This document shows positions 18,590-27,522 of a stretch of 64,000 bases of DNA, piece after piece (within the stretch, counting starts at the first letter, position 1; every line of letters starts with the position of its first letter). The notes under the pieces were generated by a model that was not told the origin of the DNA, made no database searches, and saw nothing but the letters and a program-made list of their open reading frames with translations. Where the stretch lies: the NCBI RefSeq assembly GCF_001544975.2, contig NZ_FCOG02000027.1:29129-93128 (forward strand), in the 5' to 3' direction. The stretch comes from Caballeronia arationis. Lineage in GTDB: Bacteria; Pseudomonadota; Gammaproteobacteria; Burkholderiales; Burkholderiaceae. Position numbers and translations under genes: made by a program.

Positions 18590-19783
18590 ATGGAAGAGCA
18601 GCAATCGCAACGACCGGCTCACTCGCGACGCGGCAGGCTTTGGCTCCTGCTCGCGGTGCTGGTCGTGCTCGCGCTGATCGTGCAGGGCATCGTCTCGCGC
18701 CGCTCGGCGCATGCGGAACTCGAACGCGATGTCGAGCGCTACAGCGTGCAGACCGTCGAAGTCATCACCCCGACGCGCATGAAGGCGACCCAGGACCTCA
18801 TTCTTGCAGGCGACATCCGCGCGTTCTCCGACGCGCCGATCTTCGCGCGCACTAACGGTTATCTGCGGCGCTGGACCGTGGACATCGGCGAGCATGTGAA
18901 GAAGGGCCAACTCCTCGCGGAGATCGATGCGCCCGAGATCAACGACCAGCTTCGCCAGGCCCGTGCCGACGAGCAGACCGCACGCGCGAACTATCTGCTC
19001 GCGAAGACGACGGCCGAGCGCTGGGAACAGATGGCGAAGAACAATTCGGTGTCGCGCCAGGAGACCGACGAGAAGAACGGCGACATGCTCGCGAAGCAGG
19101 CCGCGCTCAACGCTTCGCAGGCGAACGTGTCGCGGCTGTCGCAACTGGTGTCGTTCCAAAAAATCTACGCGCCGTTCGACGGCGTCGTCACCGCGCGCAA
19201 TACGGACGTCGGCCAGTTGATCGATGCGGGCAGCGGCACGGCGGGGCGCGAACTCTTCCACGTCCAGGACCCGACGACGCTGCGCGTGTTCGTCGATGTC
19301 CCGCAGGCGTATGCGCGGCTCGTGCATGTCGGGCTGCCCGCCGAACTGCTGCTGACCGAGCAGCATGAGCGCCGGTTCGAGGGCGTCACGGTGCGCACGG
19401 CGGGCGCCGTCGATCCGGTCGCACGGACGATGCGCGTCGAAGTGCAGGTGAAGAATCCCGCGGGCGAACTGCTCGCGGGCGCGTATGCGCAGGTGCGCTT
19501 CAAGCTGACGAGCGCGGAGCCGGGGCTGATGCTGCCGGGCAATGCGCTGCTTTTTCGGCCCGAAGGCGTGCGCGCGGCCACCGTCGATGCGAACAGCCGC
19601 GTCAAGCTCCTGCCGGTGGTGCTCGGCACCGACTACGGGACGCGTGTGTCGATCGTCTCGGGCCTGACGGGCGACGAGCGCGTGATCATCAATCCGCCGG
19701 ATTCGATCATCGACGGCACCGCCGTGCGTGTGAGCGACGCGCAGAAAAAGACCGACGACAAGAAGGAGGACAAGGCGTCATGA
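18590..19783 (+). CDS. RND efflux periplasmic adaptor (membrane fusion protein)
   Basis: Membrane-fusion protein of 397 residues that bridges the permease and the outer-membrane channel. One N-terminal transmembrane anchor (about residues 16-36) is followed by a barrel-sandwich half (GYLRRWTVDIGEHVKKGQLL), a coiled-coil hairpin (about 115-185), the second half of the lipoyl-like fold (IYAPFDGVVTARNTDVGQLI), a beta-barrel and a membrane-proximal domain. ATG 18590 is preceded by GGAG. It is 22 bp after the permease and overlaps the next gene by 4 bp (ATGA), so all three products are probably made in step. Confidence 0.93.
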   Translation: MEEQQSQRPAHSRRGRLWLLLAVLVVLALIVQGIVSRRSAHAELERDVERYSVQTVEVITPTRMKATQDLILAGDIRAFSDAPIFARTNGYLRRWTVDIGEHVKKGQLLAEIDAPEINDQLRQARADEQTARANYLLAKTTAERWEQMAKNNSVSRQETDEKNGDMLAKQAALNASQANVSRLSQLVSFQKIYAPFDGVVTARNTDVGQLIDAGSGTAGRELFHVQDPTTLRVFVDVPQAYARLVHVGLPAELLLTEQHERRFEGVTVRTAGAVDPVARTMRVEVQVKNPAGELLAGAYAQVRFKLTSAEPGLMLPGNALLFRPEGVRAATVDANSRVKLLPVVLGTDYGTRVSIVSGLTGDERVIINPPDSIIDGTAVRVSDAQKKTDDKKEDKAS

Positions 19784-21270
19784 ATCGCTCGTCGGCCTTC
19801 GCTTTTGCATTGACGCTTGCGCTCGCGGGCTGCACGGTCGGTCCCGATTACGTGCGTCCCGGCGTGAGCGTGCCGGCGAACTACAAGTCGGTCGATGCGG
19901 GCGTGCAGGCGGCTTCGTCGAAGGACTGGAAGCCCGCGCAGCCTGCCGACGCGAAGGCACGCGCGCCGTGGTGGGAAATCTACGGCGATCCGCAACTGAA
20001 CGCGCTCGAAGAGCGGGTCGTGTCGGCGAACCAGACGGTCGCGGCGGCATCCGCACGCTTTCGCGGCGCGCGCGCGGCAGTTGCGCAATCGCGCGCCGCA
20101 TACTTCCCGACCGTGACCGCGAACGCCGCCTTCAACCAGTCGCGGGCATCGGAGAACGTGCTGTACAAGTCGAGTGCGGGCGTCACGCTGCCCGACTACA
20201 TGATCAATGCGCAGATCTCGTGGGAGCCCGACCTGTGGGGCCGCATTTCGCGCGCGGTCGAGGGCGGGCGTGCCGAGGCCGAGGCGAGCTCCGCCGATCT
20301 GCACAGCGCGATCCTCTCGATGCAGGCCGAACTCGCGGCCAACTACTTTGAATTACGCGGCACGGTCGAGGAGGAGCGGCTGCTCACGGAGACGCTGCAG
20401 GCTTATCAGAAGGCACTCACGCTCACGAAGGACCGTTTCGCCGGCGGCGTCGCGGCGGAATCCGATGTCGCGCAGGCCGAGGAGCAACTGAAGGCTACAC
20501 AGGCGCAACTCATCGACCTGGACACGACGAAGAGCCGCCTCGTGAATGCAATCGCGATTCTGGTCGGCGAGCCGCCGTCGACTTTCACGCTCGACGTCGC
20601 GCCGCTCAACGCGGGTAACGTGCCGAACCCCGCGGCGGCGCTCGATGCGCTGCCGCTCGGCATTCCATCGGCGCTGCTCGAACGGCGACCCGATATCGCG
20701 GCCGCCGAACGGCGGGTGGCGGAGGCGAATGCGCGCGTCGGCGTAGCGACGGCGGCGTTCTTTCCGAACCTCCTGCTCGCGGCGACGGGCGGACTGGAAG
20801 CGACCAACTTCAGCTCCTGGCTGATGGCGCCGAGCCGTTTCTGGTCGCTCGGGCCGCAACTCGCGTTCACGGTGCTCGACTTCGGCGGCCGCGCGGCGGC
20901 CCGCGACTCGGCGCGCGCGGCGTACGACGAGAGCGTCGCCGATTACCGGCTGACGGTGCTCACCGCGTTCGGGCAGGTGGAGGACAACCTCAACGCGCTG
21001 CAGGTCCTGAGGCGCGAACTGGCGGCGCAGCGCGAGGCCGTCGATGCGGCGCAACGGGCGTTGAACAAGGTGGGAAACCGTTACGAGAACGGGGCGATCA
21101 CGTACCTTAGCGTGGTCGTCACGCAGGCGATCGTGCTCTCGGACCAGCGCGCGGCGGTGAATATCGAACGCAGGCGCATGGCCGCGAGCGTCGCGCTCGT
21201 CAAGGCGCTGGGCGGAGGGTGGACGGTCGCCGATCTGCCGAGCGCGGAGCAGATTTCGCGGGGGGAGTGA
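19780..21270 (+). CDS. RND efflux outer-membrane lipoprotein (NodT/OprM family)
   Basis: Outer-membrane factor of 496 residues forming the trimeric TolC-like exit duct. The lipoprotein signal ends in LTLALAGCTVGPDYVRP, the typical NodT-family start. The two repeats of the alpha-barrel/beta-barrel fold are visible around NQTVAAASARFRGARAAVAQ and AERRVAEANARVGVATAAFF. Translationally coupled to the adaptor by an ATGA overlap. Last gene of the operon, with a convergent flavoprotein gene 9 bp after its stop. Confidence 0.93.
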   Translation: MNRSSAFAFALTLALAGCTVGPDYVRPGVSVPANYKSVDAGVQAASSKDWKPAQPADAKARAPWWEIYGDPQLNALEERVVSANQTVAAASARFRGARAAVAQSRAAYFPTVTANAAFNQSRASENVLYKSSAGVTLPDYMINAQISWEPDLWGRISRAVEGGRAEAEASSADLHSAILSMQAELAANYFELRGTVEEERLLTETLQAYQKALTLTKDRFAGGVAAESDVAQAEEQLKATQAQLIDLDTTKSRLVNAIAILVGEPPSTFTLDVAPLNAGNVPNPAAALDALPLGIPSALLERRPDIAAAERRVAEANARVGVATAAFFPNLLLAATGGLEATNFSSWLMAPSRFWSLGPQLAFTVLDFGGRAAARDSARAAYDESVADYRLTVLTAFGQVEDNLNALQVLRRELAAQREAVDAAQRALNKVGNRYENGAITYLSVVVTQAIVLSDQRAAVNIERRRMAASVALVKALGGGWTVADLPSAEQISRGE

Positions 21271-21279
21271 GTTCGGCGT

Positions 21280-22524
21280 TCAACCGAATCTCGCTGGGCG
21301 GTACGGCGTTGGATCGACAACGGGCGTCTCTCCGACGATCAGTTCCGCGATCAGACGCCCCGTCACCGGTCCGAGCGTCAGGCCGTGATGCGCATGTCCG
21401 AAGTCGAACCATAACCCCGCGTGCCGTCCTGCGGCCCCGATAACCGGACGCATGTCCGGCGTGCACGGACGCAGGCCGAGCCACGGTTTCTCATCGAGCC
21501 TGCGCCCGAGCCCGAACACCGGCCGGGCGAGCCGCTCGGCGCGATCCAGTTGCCCGTAGTTCGGCGGCGTTTCTCGGCGCGCGAGTTCGACACCTGTCGT
21601 GAGCCGCAGCCCGCGCCTCATCGGCGCGACGACGAAGCCGTTTTCGATATCGACGACGGGACGATTCAGCGCGACTCCCGACGCACCTTCGTAATGCATG
21701 TGATATCCGCGCTTCGCCATCAGCGGCACGCGATATCCGAGCGGCCGCAGCACATCGTTCGACCACACGCCGAGCGCCACGATGACCGTCCCGGCCTCGA
21801 TCGGGCCATCGTCGGTCTGCACGCGCCAGCCGTTGCCGCGGGCTTCGAGCGTCGTGGCGTCGCCTCGCACGATGCTTCCACCCTCGCGTTCGAAGAGCTG
21901 CGCATAACCCTTTGTCAGCGCGCCCGGGTCCGACACGCTACGCGGATCATGCCAGTGGACCGCGCCAGCATAAGCTCCTGTCAGCGATGCTTCGGTGTTC
22001 TGTAACGCCGCGCTGTCGAGAATATCGACTTCGAGACCGTGCGTGCGCGCAAGCCGCTCCGCTTCGTCCGCCTGGCGCCCGAACGATTCCCGCGAACGAT
22101 ACGCCTCGAGCCAGCCAGTCGGGCGTACGAGATCGTGCAGGCCTGCGCGATCGATCAGCGCTTCATGCTCCGCGACGCATCGCGAGACGAGCGGCAGCAT
22201 GTCGCGCGCGGCGGCTGCGAGCCGCTCCGGCGCCGATTCCCGCCAGTAGCGCGCAAGCCACGGCGCGTAGGCGGGCAGCGAGCGCAGGTCGTAGCGCAGC
22301 GCCGTCGAGCCGTTGCACGCGAAGCGCAGCGCGGTACGCCAGTCGCGCGGAAACGCATACGGCACGACTGACGAAGCCTCGATCAGTCCCGCGTTGCCGA
22401 AGCTGGTTTCCTCACCGGGAGCGCGCCTGTCGACGAGCACGACGTCGCAGCCGCGCTGCCTCAGATGCAAGGCGGCACTCACGCCGACGATCCCCGCGCC
22501 GAGCACGATCACGTGTTTCGTCAT
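21280..22524 (-). CDS. FAD-dependent D-amino-acid dehydrogenase-like oxidoreductase
   Basis: Flavoprotein of 414 residues in the DadA / D-amino-acid dehydrogenase family, which oxidises D-amino acids (or N-methyl amino acids) to keto acids at the inner face of the membrane. The N-terminal dinucleotide fold is VIVLGAGIVGVSAALHL, the DAO-family glycine motif after it is TSFGNAGLIEA, and the C-terminal FAD contact region is LWFDFGHAHHGLTLGPVTGR. Length matches DadA (about 410-430). No alanine racemase (dadX) or Lrp gene is adjacent, so its substrate may differ from DadA proper. Confidence 0.87.
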   Translation of the reverse strand: MTKHVIVLGAGIVGVSAALHLRQRGCDVVLVDRRAPGEETSFGNAGLIEASSVVPYAFPRDWRTALRFACNGSTALRYDLRSLPAYAPWLARYWRESAPERLAAAARDMLPLVSRCVAEHEALIDRAGLHDLVRPTGWLEAYRSRESFGRQADEAERLARTHGLEVDILDSAALQNTEASLTGAYAGAVHWHDPRSVSDPGALTKGYAQLFEREGGSIVRGDATTLEARGNGWRVQTDDGPIEAGTVIVALGVWSNDVLRPLGYRVPLMAKRGYHMHYEGASGVALNRPVVDIENGFVVAPMRRGLRLTTGVELARRETPPNYGQLDRAERLARPVFGLGRRLDEKPWLGLRPCTPDMRPVIGAAGRHAGLWFDFGHAHHGLTLGPVTGRLIAELIVGETPVVDPTPYRPARFG

Positions 22525-22537
22525 GGTTTTTTGCTGC

Positions 22538-22943
22538 TCAAGTTGATTCCGCGAGCGATTTCAGCGCCTTCAAGACGTCTGCGAAATCACCGGTGACCAT
22601 CGGGCCGAACTCACGCTCGTTGGGACCGGTGATCTCGGCGCTGTAGGTCACGCGGCTCTTGCTACCAGACAGCGGGGAAATCTCATGCAGCACCACTACG
22701 CGCGTGCCGTCCAGGATGGTTTCATCGACAAAAGCGGCGTTCTCGTGAACCTCCAGAAGCGGGCTCGTGAACTCGTCTGCGTCTGGCACTTTCATGGAAA
22801 ACGTCGTGCCGGTCACGAAAGGTCCGTGGATCTCGATGCGTTCGATACCGCCTCCACCTCGGCCAGCCTTCGACGTCGCTGAATAGCGCCCAGATGCGCT
22901 CGGGTACTGCGGCAATTTCGATGCTCTCCTGATGCGTCCACAT
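22538..22943 (-). pseudogene. SRPBCC (START/Bet v1-like) family protein, frameshifted
   Basis: The first 30 codons ([20 protein letters not shown] ... EGWPRW) read in one frame from ATG 22943, which has a good GAGGT Shine-Dalgarno. The remainder of the same family protein (IERIEIHGPFVTGTTFSMKV to the stop at 22538) reads in a different frame. The break is at about 22853, where the expected Trp-Asn codons are two bases short (or one base too long). Apart from this the protein of about 134 residues is intact, so the change is recent or a sequencing error. The family are small hydrophobic-ligand-binding proteins annotated as polyketide cyclase/dehydrase. Confidence 0.75.
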
Positions 22944-23062
22944 GCTTGCACCTCAATGTCATTAGGGAAAAGATCGGTCACGGCCATCACGTTCCACATG
23001 CTCTTTTTGTAGAAGCACGCGAATGGTCGTGTCAACATTGCCGTCGATCAGGAGGATTCCCT

Positions 23063-23704
23063 ATGAACGGCCCGAGCCCGAACGAACAGCACCCGATGGA
23101 AGGCTTCCCTCAAGTGTGCTTCATCAGGAACACGGTGAGCAACCCCAACATCGTCATCGGCGAGTACACGTACTACGACGATCCGGAGGACTCGGAGAAC
23201 TTCGAGCGCAACGTGCTCTATCACTTTCCGTTCATCGGCGACAAACTCGTGATCGGCCGGTTCTGCGCGCTCGCGAAAGGCGTGAGGTTCGTCATGAACG
23301 GCGCGAATCACCGGATGTCCGGTATCTCCACTTACCCGTTCCAGATTTTCGGCAACGGCTGGGAGAAGGTGATGCCGGCAATGTCCGACCTGCCTTACAA
23401 AGGCGACACCATAATCGGCAACGACGTATGGATCGGCTACGAAGCGCTCGTGATGCCCGGCGTGACGATCGGCGATGGAGCGATCGTCTCGGCGCGTTCG
23501 GTCGTGACGGCGGACGTGCCGCCTTATACGATCGTCGGGGGAAATCCCGCGCGGCCGATCCGTGCCCGTTTCGCGCCGGATGCCGTGGCGAAGCTCGAAG
23601 CGATCGCGTGGTGGAACTGGCCCATCGAGGCCGTATCGCGCCATCTGCCGCTCATCGTCGCGGGCGATGTCGATGCGCTCGCGGCCGTCGTTCCCACAGA
23701 TTAG
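23063..23704 (+). CDS. Vat-like hexapeptide-repeat O-acetyltransferase
   Basis: Trimeric left-handed beta-helix acetyltransferase of 213 residues of the xenobiotic acetyltransferase group (CatB/Vat), which transfers acetyl from acetyl-CoA to chloramphenicol or streptogramin A hydroxyls. Features: the family opening [11 protein letters not shown], the catalytic-His region MNGANHRM, hexapeptide turns ([20 protein letters not shown]), and the C-terminal [13 protein letters not shown] segment. ATG 23063 has a near-perfect AGGAGG. It lies just upstream of the beta-lactamase gene on the same strand (80 bp). Antibiotic activity is not proven for chromosomal members. Confidence 0.88.
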   Translation: MNGPSPNEQHPMEGFPQVCFIRNTVSNPNIVIGEYTYYDDPEDSENFERNVLYHFPFIGDKLVIGRFCALAKGVRFVMNGANHRMSGISTYPFQIFGNGWEKVMPAMSDLPYKGDTIIGNDVWIGYEALVMPGVTIGDGAIVSARSVVTADVPPYTIVGGNPARPIRARFAPDAVAKLEAIAWWNWPIEAVSRHLPLIVAGDVDALAAVVPTD

Positions 23705-23784
23705 GCGACGATCCCGGCCATGGAATCGCACACGGATAAGCCCGTAGAATTGCGTCCTCCGCCTACCATCGAGGTCCATGCCAG

Positions 23785-24660
23785 ATGACGCATTCTCCCG
23801 CTCGCCGCGCATTGCTCGCCGCCGCCGCATCCGTTCCGTTCGCAAGTGCCTGCACCTCGTGGCCGGCGGACCAGTCCGCCGCATCGCAACTGAAGGCGCT
23901 CGAAGCAGCATCGAACGGGCGCCTCGGCGTGGCTGCGCTCAATACCGGCGACGGCGCGATCGTCAACTATCGTGCGGACGAGCGCTTCCCGTTTTGCAGC
24001 ACGTTCAAGGTGCTGCTCGCGTCCGCGATCCTCACTCGCAGCGCGCACGAAGACGGCCTGCTCGACCAGCGCATCCGCTACACGCAAAGCGATCTCGTCA
24101 ACTATTCGCCCGTGTCAGAGAAGCACGTCGCCGATGGCATGACGGTTGCCGAACTCTGCGCCGCCGCCATTCAGTACAGCGACAACTCGGCCGCCAACCT
24201 GCTGATCCGGCTGCTGGGCGGGCCGCCGGCGGTGACGGCATTCGCGCGCTCGATCGGCGACGACGAGTTCCGGCTCGACCGCATGGAGACCGAACTCAAC
24301 ACGGCGATTCCCGGCGACCTGCGCGATACGACGACACCCGCCGCGATGGCTCGTTCGCTCCAGCGGCTCGCGCTCGGCAATGCGCTCGGCGCACGCGAGC
24401 GCGACCAGTTGCAAGCGTGGATGCGCGGCAACACGACAGGGGACGCGCGCATCCGGGCAGGCGTGCCGCGCGACTGGCAGGTCGCCGACAAGACCGGCAC
24501 GGGCGACTACGGCACGTCGAACGATGTCGCGGTGCTGTGGCCGCCGTCGAAGCCGCCGATCGTCGTCGTGATCTATTTCACGCAACGCGAGCAGGATGCG
24601 AAGGCACGCAGCGACGTGCTCGCATCGGCGGCGAAGATCGTCGCGCGGAAGTTCGGCTGA
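23785..24660 (+). CDS. penA: class A beta-lactamase, PenI/PenA-like
   Basis: Serine beta-lactamase of 291 residues. All class A motifs are present: STFK with nucleophile Ser72 (Ambler 70), SDN at 132-134, the omega-loop ETELN starting at Glu168 (Ambler 166), and KTG at 236-238 in DKTGTGDYG. Cys71 precedes the catalytic serine, as in PenI and class A carbapenemases. The N-terminus [21 protein letters not shown] has twin arginines and a lipobox (Cys23), matching the Tat-exported lipoprotein PenA of Burkholderia pseudomallei. No penR-type LysR gene is adjacent. Confidence 0.92.
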   Translation: MTHSPARRALLAAAASVPFASACTSWPADQSAASQLKALEAASNGRLGVAALNTGDGAIVNYRADERFPFCSTFKVLLASAILTRSAHEDGLLDQRIRYTQSDLVNYSPVSEKHVADGMTVAELCAAAIQYSDNSAANLLIRLLGGPPAVTAFARSIGDDEFRLDRMETELNTAIPGDLRDTTTPAAMARSLQRLALGNALGARERDQLQAWMRGNTTGDARIRAGVPRDWQVADKTGTGDYGTSNDVAVLWPPSKPPIVVVIYFTQREQDAKARSDVLASAAKIVARKFG

Positions 24661-24672
24661 GCGCGCGGCGCG

Positions 24673-26241
24673 TCACGTGGCTGCGATGAGCCGCGGCAAT
24701 CGCGTGCCGGCCGGATCGCGAGCCGCTTCGTACGCGTGCGCGAGCCTCAGCACGTCGAGGTCGCCCGTCGGTCGCCCGATCAGTTGCATGCCCATCGGCA
24801 GTCCCGCCTGGTTGAATCCGACCGGCACGTTGACCACCGGACAGCCCGACAGCGTCCACGGCAGCGCGACTTCCATCCAGCGGTGGTAAGTGTCCATCGG
24901 ACGGCCGGCTATGTGCGTCGGCCAGTGCGTGTCGACGTCAAACGGGAACACCTGTGCCGTCGGCACCGCGATGGCGTCGTAGCGCTCGAACACCGCGAGC
25001 ACGGTCTGGTACCACGCCGAGCGGTCGGCGCTTGCCGAGTAGATGTCCGCGGCGGAAAGCTTGCGCATCCCTTCGACTTCCCAGCGGGCCTCGGGCTTGA
25101 GCAGCGCGCGCTTCGCCGGATCGGCTTCGAAGGCCGCGAGTCCGCCGCCCGCCAGGAAATGCCGGTGCACGAGGAACGTGCGCCACAGGCGCTCGGGCGA
25201 GAAGGGCACGCGCGTCTCGTCGACCTCGCAGCCGATCGAGCGCAATGTCGCGAGACCGGAGCCGCACAGGTCGAGGATGCCGGGCTCCATCGCGAGATAG
25301 CCGTTCCAGTCGCCGAGCCACGCGATGCGGCGGCCCTTGTGATCCGCCTCCAATGGCGCGATGAACGTCTGCGGGTCTTCCTTCAGCGAGAGCGGCGCGC
25401 GGGCATCGTAGCCGGACTGCACTGAGAGCAGCATCGCGATGTCCTTCACCGTGCGACCCATCGCGCCTTCGTAGCCGAGCTGCTGAACAAACACTTCGCC
25501 GGTCGGACCGTAGGGCACGCGTCCCTCCGACGGCCGGAATCCGTACACGTTGCAGAACGCGGCCGGGTTGCGCAGTGAACCCGCGAAGTCGCTGCCGTCG
25601 GCGACCGGCAGCATGCGCAGCGCGAGGCTCGTCGCGGCGCCGCCGCTGCTGCCGCCGCAGGTCTTCGACGGATCGTATGGATTGCGCGTCGGTCCGTAGA
25701 CTGTGTTGTACGTCTGCGAGCCGAGTCCGAACTCGGGCGTATTGGTCTTGCCGATGAAGATCGCGCCCGCGCGCCGCATGCGCTCGACCATGAACGCGTC
25801 GGCCTGCGGGATGTGGTTGCGGAAGATCGGCGAGCCAAAGGTCGTCACGATGCCCTTGGTCGCCGCGAGATCCTTGGGCGCCTGCGGCATGCCGTGCATC
25901 CAGCCCGAGCTTTGGCCGCTCGCGAGTTGCGCGTCCTTCTCGGCGGCCTCGGCAAGCAGCGCCGACCGCTCGCGACGCGCGACGATCGCATTGACCTTCG
26001 GATTCACCCGGTCGATATGGTCGAGATAGGCGGTCATCACTTCGCGGCACGACACCTCCTTCAAGTGGATCGCCGCCGAGAGCCGATATGCCGGCATCGA
26101 AACAATGTCGCCGACCGCAGCCGTTGTCGCATGCGCGTTTCTGCTCGCGCCCAAAGTCGAACCGAGGCCGGCGACGGACAGCGCGCCGACAGTGCCGAGG
26201 AAGTCGCGTCGCGAGAAGGGGCGGGCGGGTTGGTCGTTCAT
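24673..26241 (-). CDS. Tat-exported amidase (amidase signature family)
   Basis: Amidohydrolase of 522 residues. The Tat signal peptide carries SRRDFLGTVGALSVAGLGST. The mature enzyme has the amidase-signature catalytic triad: Lys in QAPKDLAATKGI, cis-Ser and nucleophilic Ser in CGGSSGGAATSLALRMLP. Upstream open frame exists to 26361, but ATG 26241 gives the correct signal peptide. Divergent from a LysR regulator 152 bp away, which probably controls it. Substrates of secreted members include acylated amino acids and aryl amides; not resolved here. Confidence 0.9.
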   Translation of the reverse strand: MNDQPARPFSRRDFLGTVGALSVAGLGSTLGASRNAHATTAAVGDIVSMPAYRLSAAIHLKEVSCREVMTAYLDHIDRVNPKVNAIVARRERSALLAEAAEKDAQLASGQSSGWMHGMPQAPKDLAATKGIVTTFGSPIFRNHIPQADAFMVERMRRAGAIFIGKTNTPEFGLGSQTYNTVYGPTRNPYDPSKTCGGSSGGAATSLALRMLPVADGSDFAGSLRNPAAFCNVYGFRPSEGRVPYGPTGEVFVQQLGYEGAMGRTVKDIAMLLSVQSGYDARAPLSLKEDPQTFIAPLEADHKGRRIAWLGDWNGYLAMEPGILDLCGSGLATLRSIGCEVDETRVPFSPERLWRTFLVHRHFLAGGGLAAFEADPAKRALLKPEARWEVEGMRKLSAADIYSASADRSAWYQTVLAVFERYDAIAVPTAQVFPFDVDTHWPTHIAGRPMDTYHRWMEVALPWTLSGCPVVNVPVGFNQAGLPMGMQLIGRPTGDLDVLRLAHAYEAARDPAGTRLPRLIAAT

Positions 26242-26393
26242 GATCGATGTCTCCGTTTTCGTTCGGTCATTGCGAATGGCTTCATGCTCGGCCAGCGCGC
26301 CCGAAAACAAAAACGCCCGTTTGTGATCGCGATAACCGCCGGTGATGCGATAGCCTGTCACTCCGACAACATCCGAACGACAGGGACAACGCC

Positions 26394-27296
26394 GTGGAGA
26401 CGAGTCTCAAGCATCATCAATTGCGCGCGCTGGTCGCCATCGCGGAACACGGCACGGTGCGAGCGGCCGCGCGTGCGGTCAGCCTCTCGCAGCCCGCGCT
26501 CACGAAGGCAATCCGCGAACTCGAAGAGGACCTCGGCGCGCAAATGGTCGTGAGAAGCGGCACCGGCATGCAACTCACCGCGCCCGGCGAGCGGGTATAC
26601 GCGCGCGCATCGCTGATCCTCGCGGAGATGCGGCGCGTGCGCGAGGACATCGAACAGGCGCTCGGCGGCCGTGGCGGAAAGGTGACCTTCGGCATCACGC
26701 CATTCGCGGCGATGCAATCAATCGCGCAGGTCGTCGATCAGGTGCGGCTGCGCATGCCGGAGTTGCAACTGGTGATTCACGACGGCTTTGTCGGGCCGTC
26801 GGTCGGCAGGCTGCGCGATGGCTCTCTCGATTTCCTGCTGAGTGTCGTGGACATGGACAAGCTGCGCGGCGACCTGTCGTATCGTCCGGTAGCCGAGGTG
26901 CCGCTCGCGATCGTCGGGCGTCGCGGGCATCCGCTCGCGACCGCACGCAGGCTCGCCGACCTCGCGCACGCAACGTGGGTCCTGAACACCGCGCAGGAGA
27001 GTTTCGGCCACGGCGTGCTGGAGGCGCTAACGGCCTCCGGCGGCGAGACGCCGCGCGTCGTCGAATGCACGTCGTTCGCGGCGGGCATGGAACTGAGTTG
27101 CGGGACCGACGCACTCGCCGCCGTCCCCGAAAGATTTCTGCGCGCGCCGTGGATCGGCGAGCGCCTCGTGAAAATACCGATCGACGAACCACTGCCTGCC
27201 GTGCAGCTCTGCGTCGTGACGCGCCGCGATGCCCTGCTCACGCCGGCCTGCGAATACACGATCGACTGTTTCGAAAGCGCGCTGACCTGTCCCTGA
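26394..27296 (+). CDS. LysR-family transcriptional regulator
   Basis: Regulator of 300 residues with a GTG start (26394) that begins METSLKHHQL; there is no upstream in-frame ATG giving the family length. The winged HTH covers about residues 5-65 (GTVRAAARAVSLSQPALTKA) and the effector domain 95-295. The later part carries TSFAAGMELSCGTDALAAVP, a typical effector-pocket loop. Divergent from the secreted amidase gene, its likely target. Confidence 0.9.
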   Translation: METSLKHHQLRALVAIAEHGTVRAAARAVSLSQPALTKAIRELEEDLGAQMVVRSGTGMQLTAPGERVYARASLILAEMRRVREDIEQALGGRGGKVTFGITPFAAMQSIAQVVDQVRLRMPELQLVIHDGFVGPSVGRLRDGSLDFLLSVVDMDKLRGDLSYRPVAEVPLAIVGRRGHPLATARRLADLAHATWVLNTAQESFGHGVLEALTASGGETPRVVECTSFAAGMELSCGTDALAAVPERFLRAPWIGERLVKIPIDEPLPAVQLCVVTRRDALLTPACEYTIDCFESALTCP

Positions 27297-27341
27297 AAAG
27301 CCGCGCAGTAAATCGATGACGCGAGACATGGTTAATCTTTA

Positions 27342-27369
27342 TTGACCATCCGCGTGGACGGTTTATGCT
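27342..27369 (+). promoter_or_regulatory. candidate sigma-70 promoter of the AraC-type gene
   Basis: TTGACC (-35) and TATGCT (-10) are separated by 16 bp. This is the best-matching housekeeping promoter in the gap. Transcription from it would begin near 27377 and run through the two 54-bp repeats before reaching the GTG start at 27523. Confidence 0.5.
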
Positions 27370-27404
27370 TGCCGATCGGCGCGCAAGACGCCGCAGCTTA
27401 ATTT

Positions 27405-27512
27405 GCAACAAGTTGCATGGGACCAAAGTAACGCGCTAAAGCGCCAGCTCTGGTCGACGCAACAAACTGCATGGGAGCAGAGTAAGGCGCTAAAGCGCCA
27501 ACTCTGGTCGAC
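27405..27512 (+). repeat. tandem 54-bp repeat (two copies) before the AraC-type regulator
   Basis: Copies at 27405-27458 and 27459-27512 differ at only a few positions. Each contains a GCGCTAAAGCGC inverted repeat that can form a hairpin. The period is 18 codons, the frame is open and in phase with the downstream regulator, and the copies differ mostly by conservative or silent changes (Asp/Glu, Gln/Gln). Each copy would encode the phrase ALKRQLWST. Confidence 0.85.
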
Positions 27513-27522
27513 AGGAGACGCC

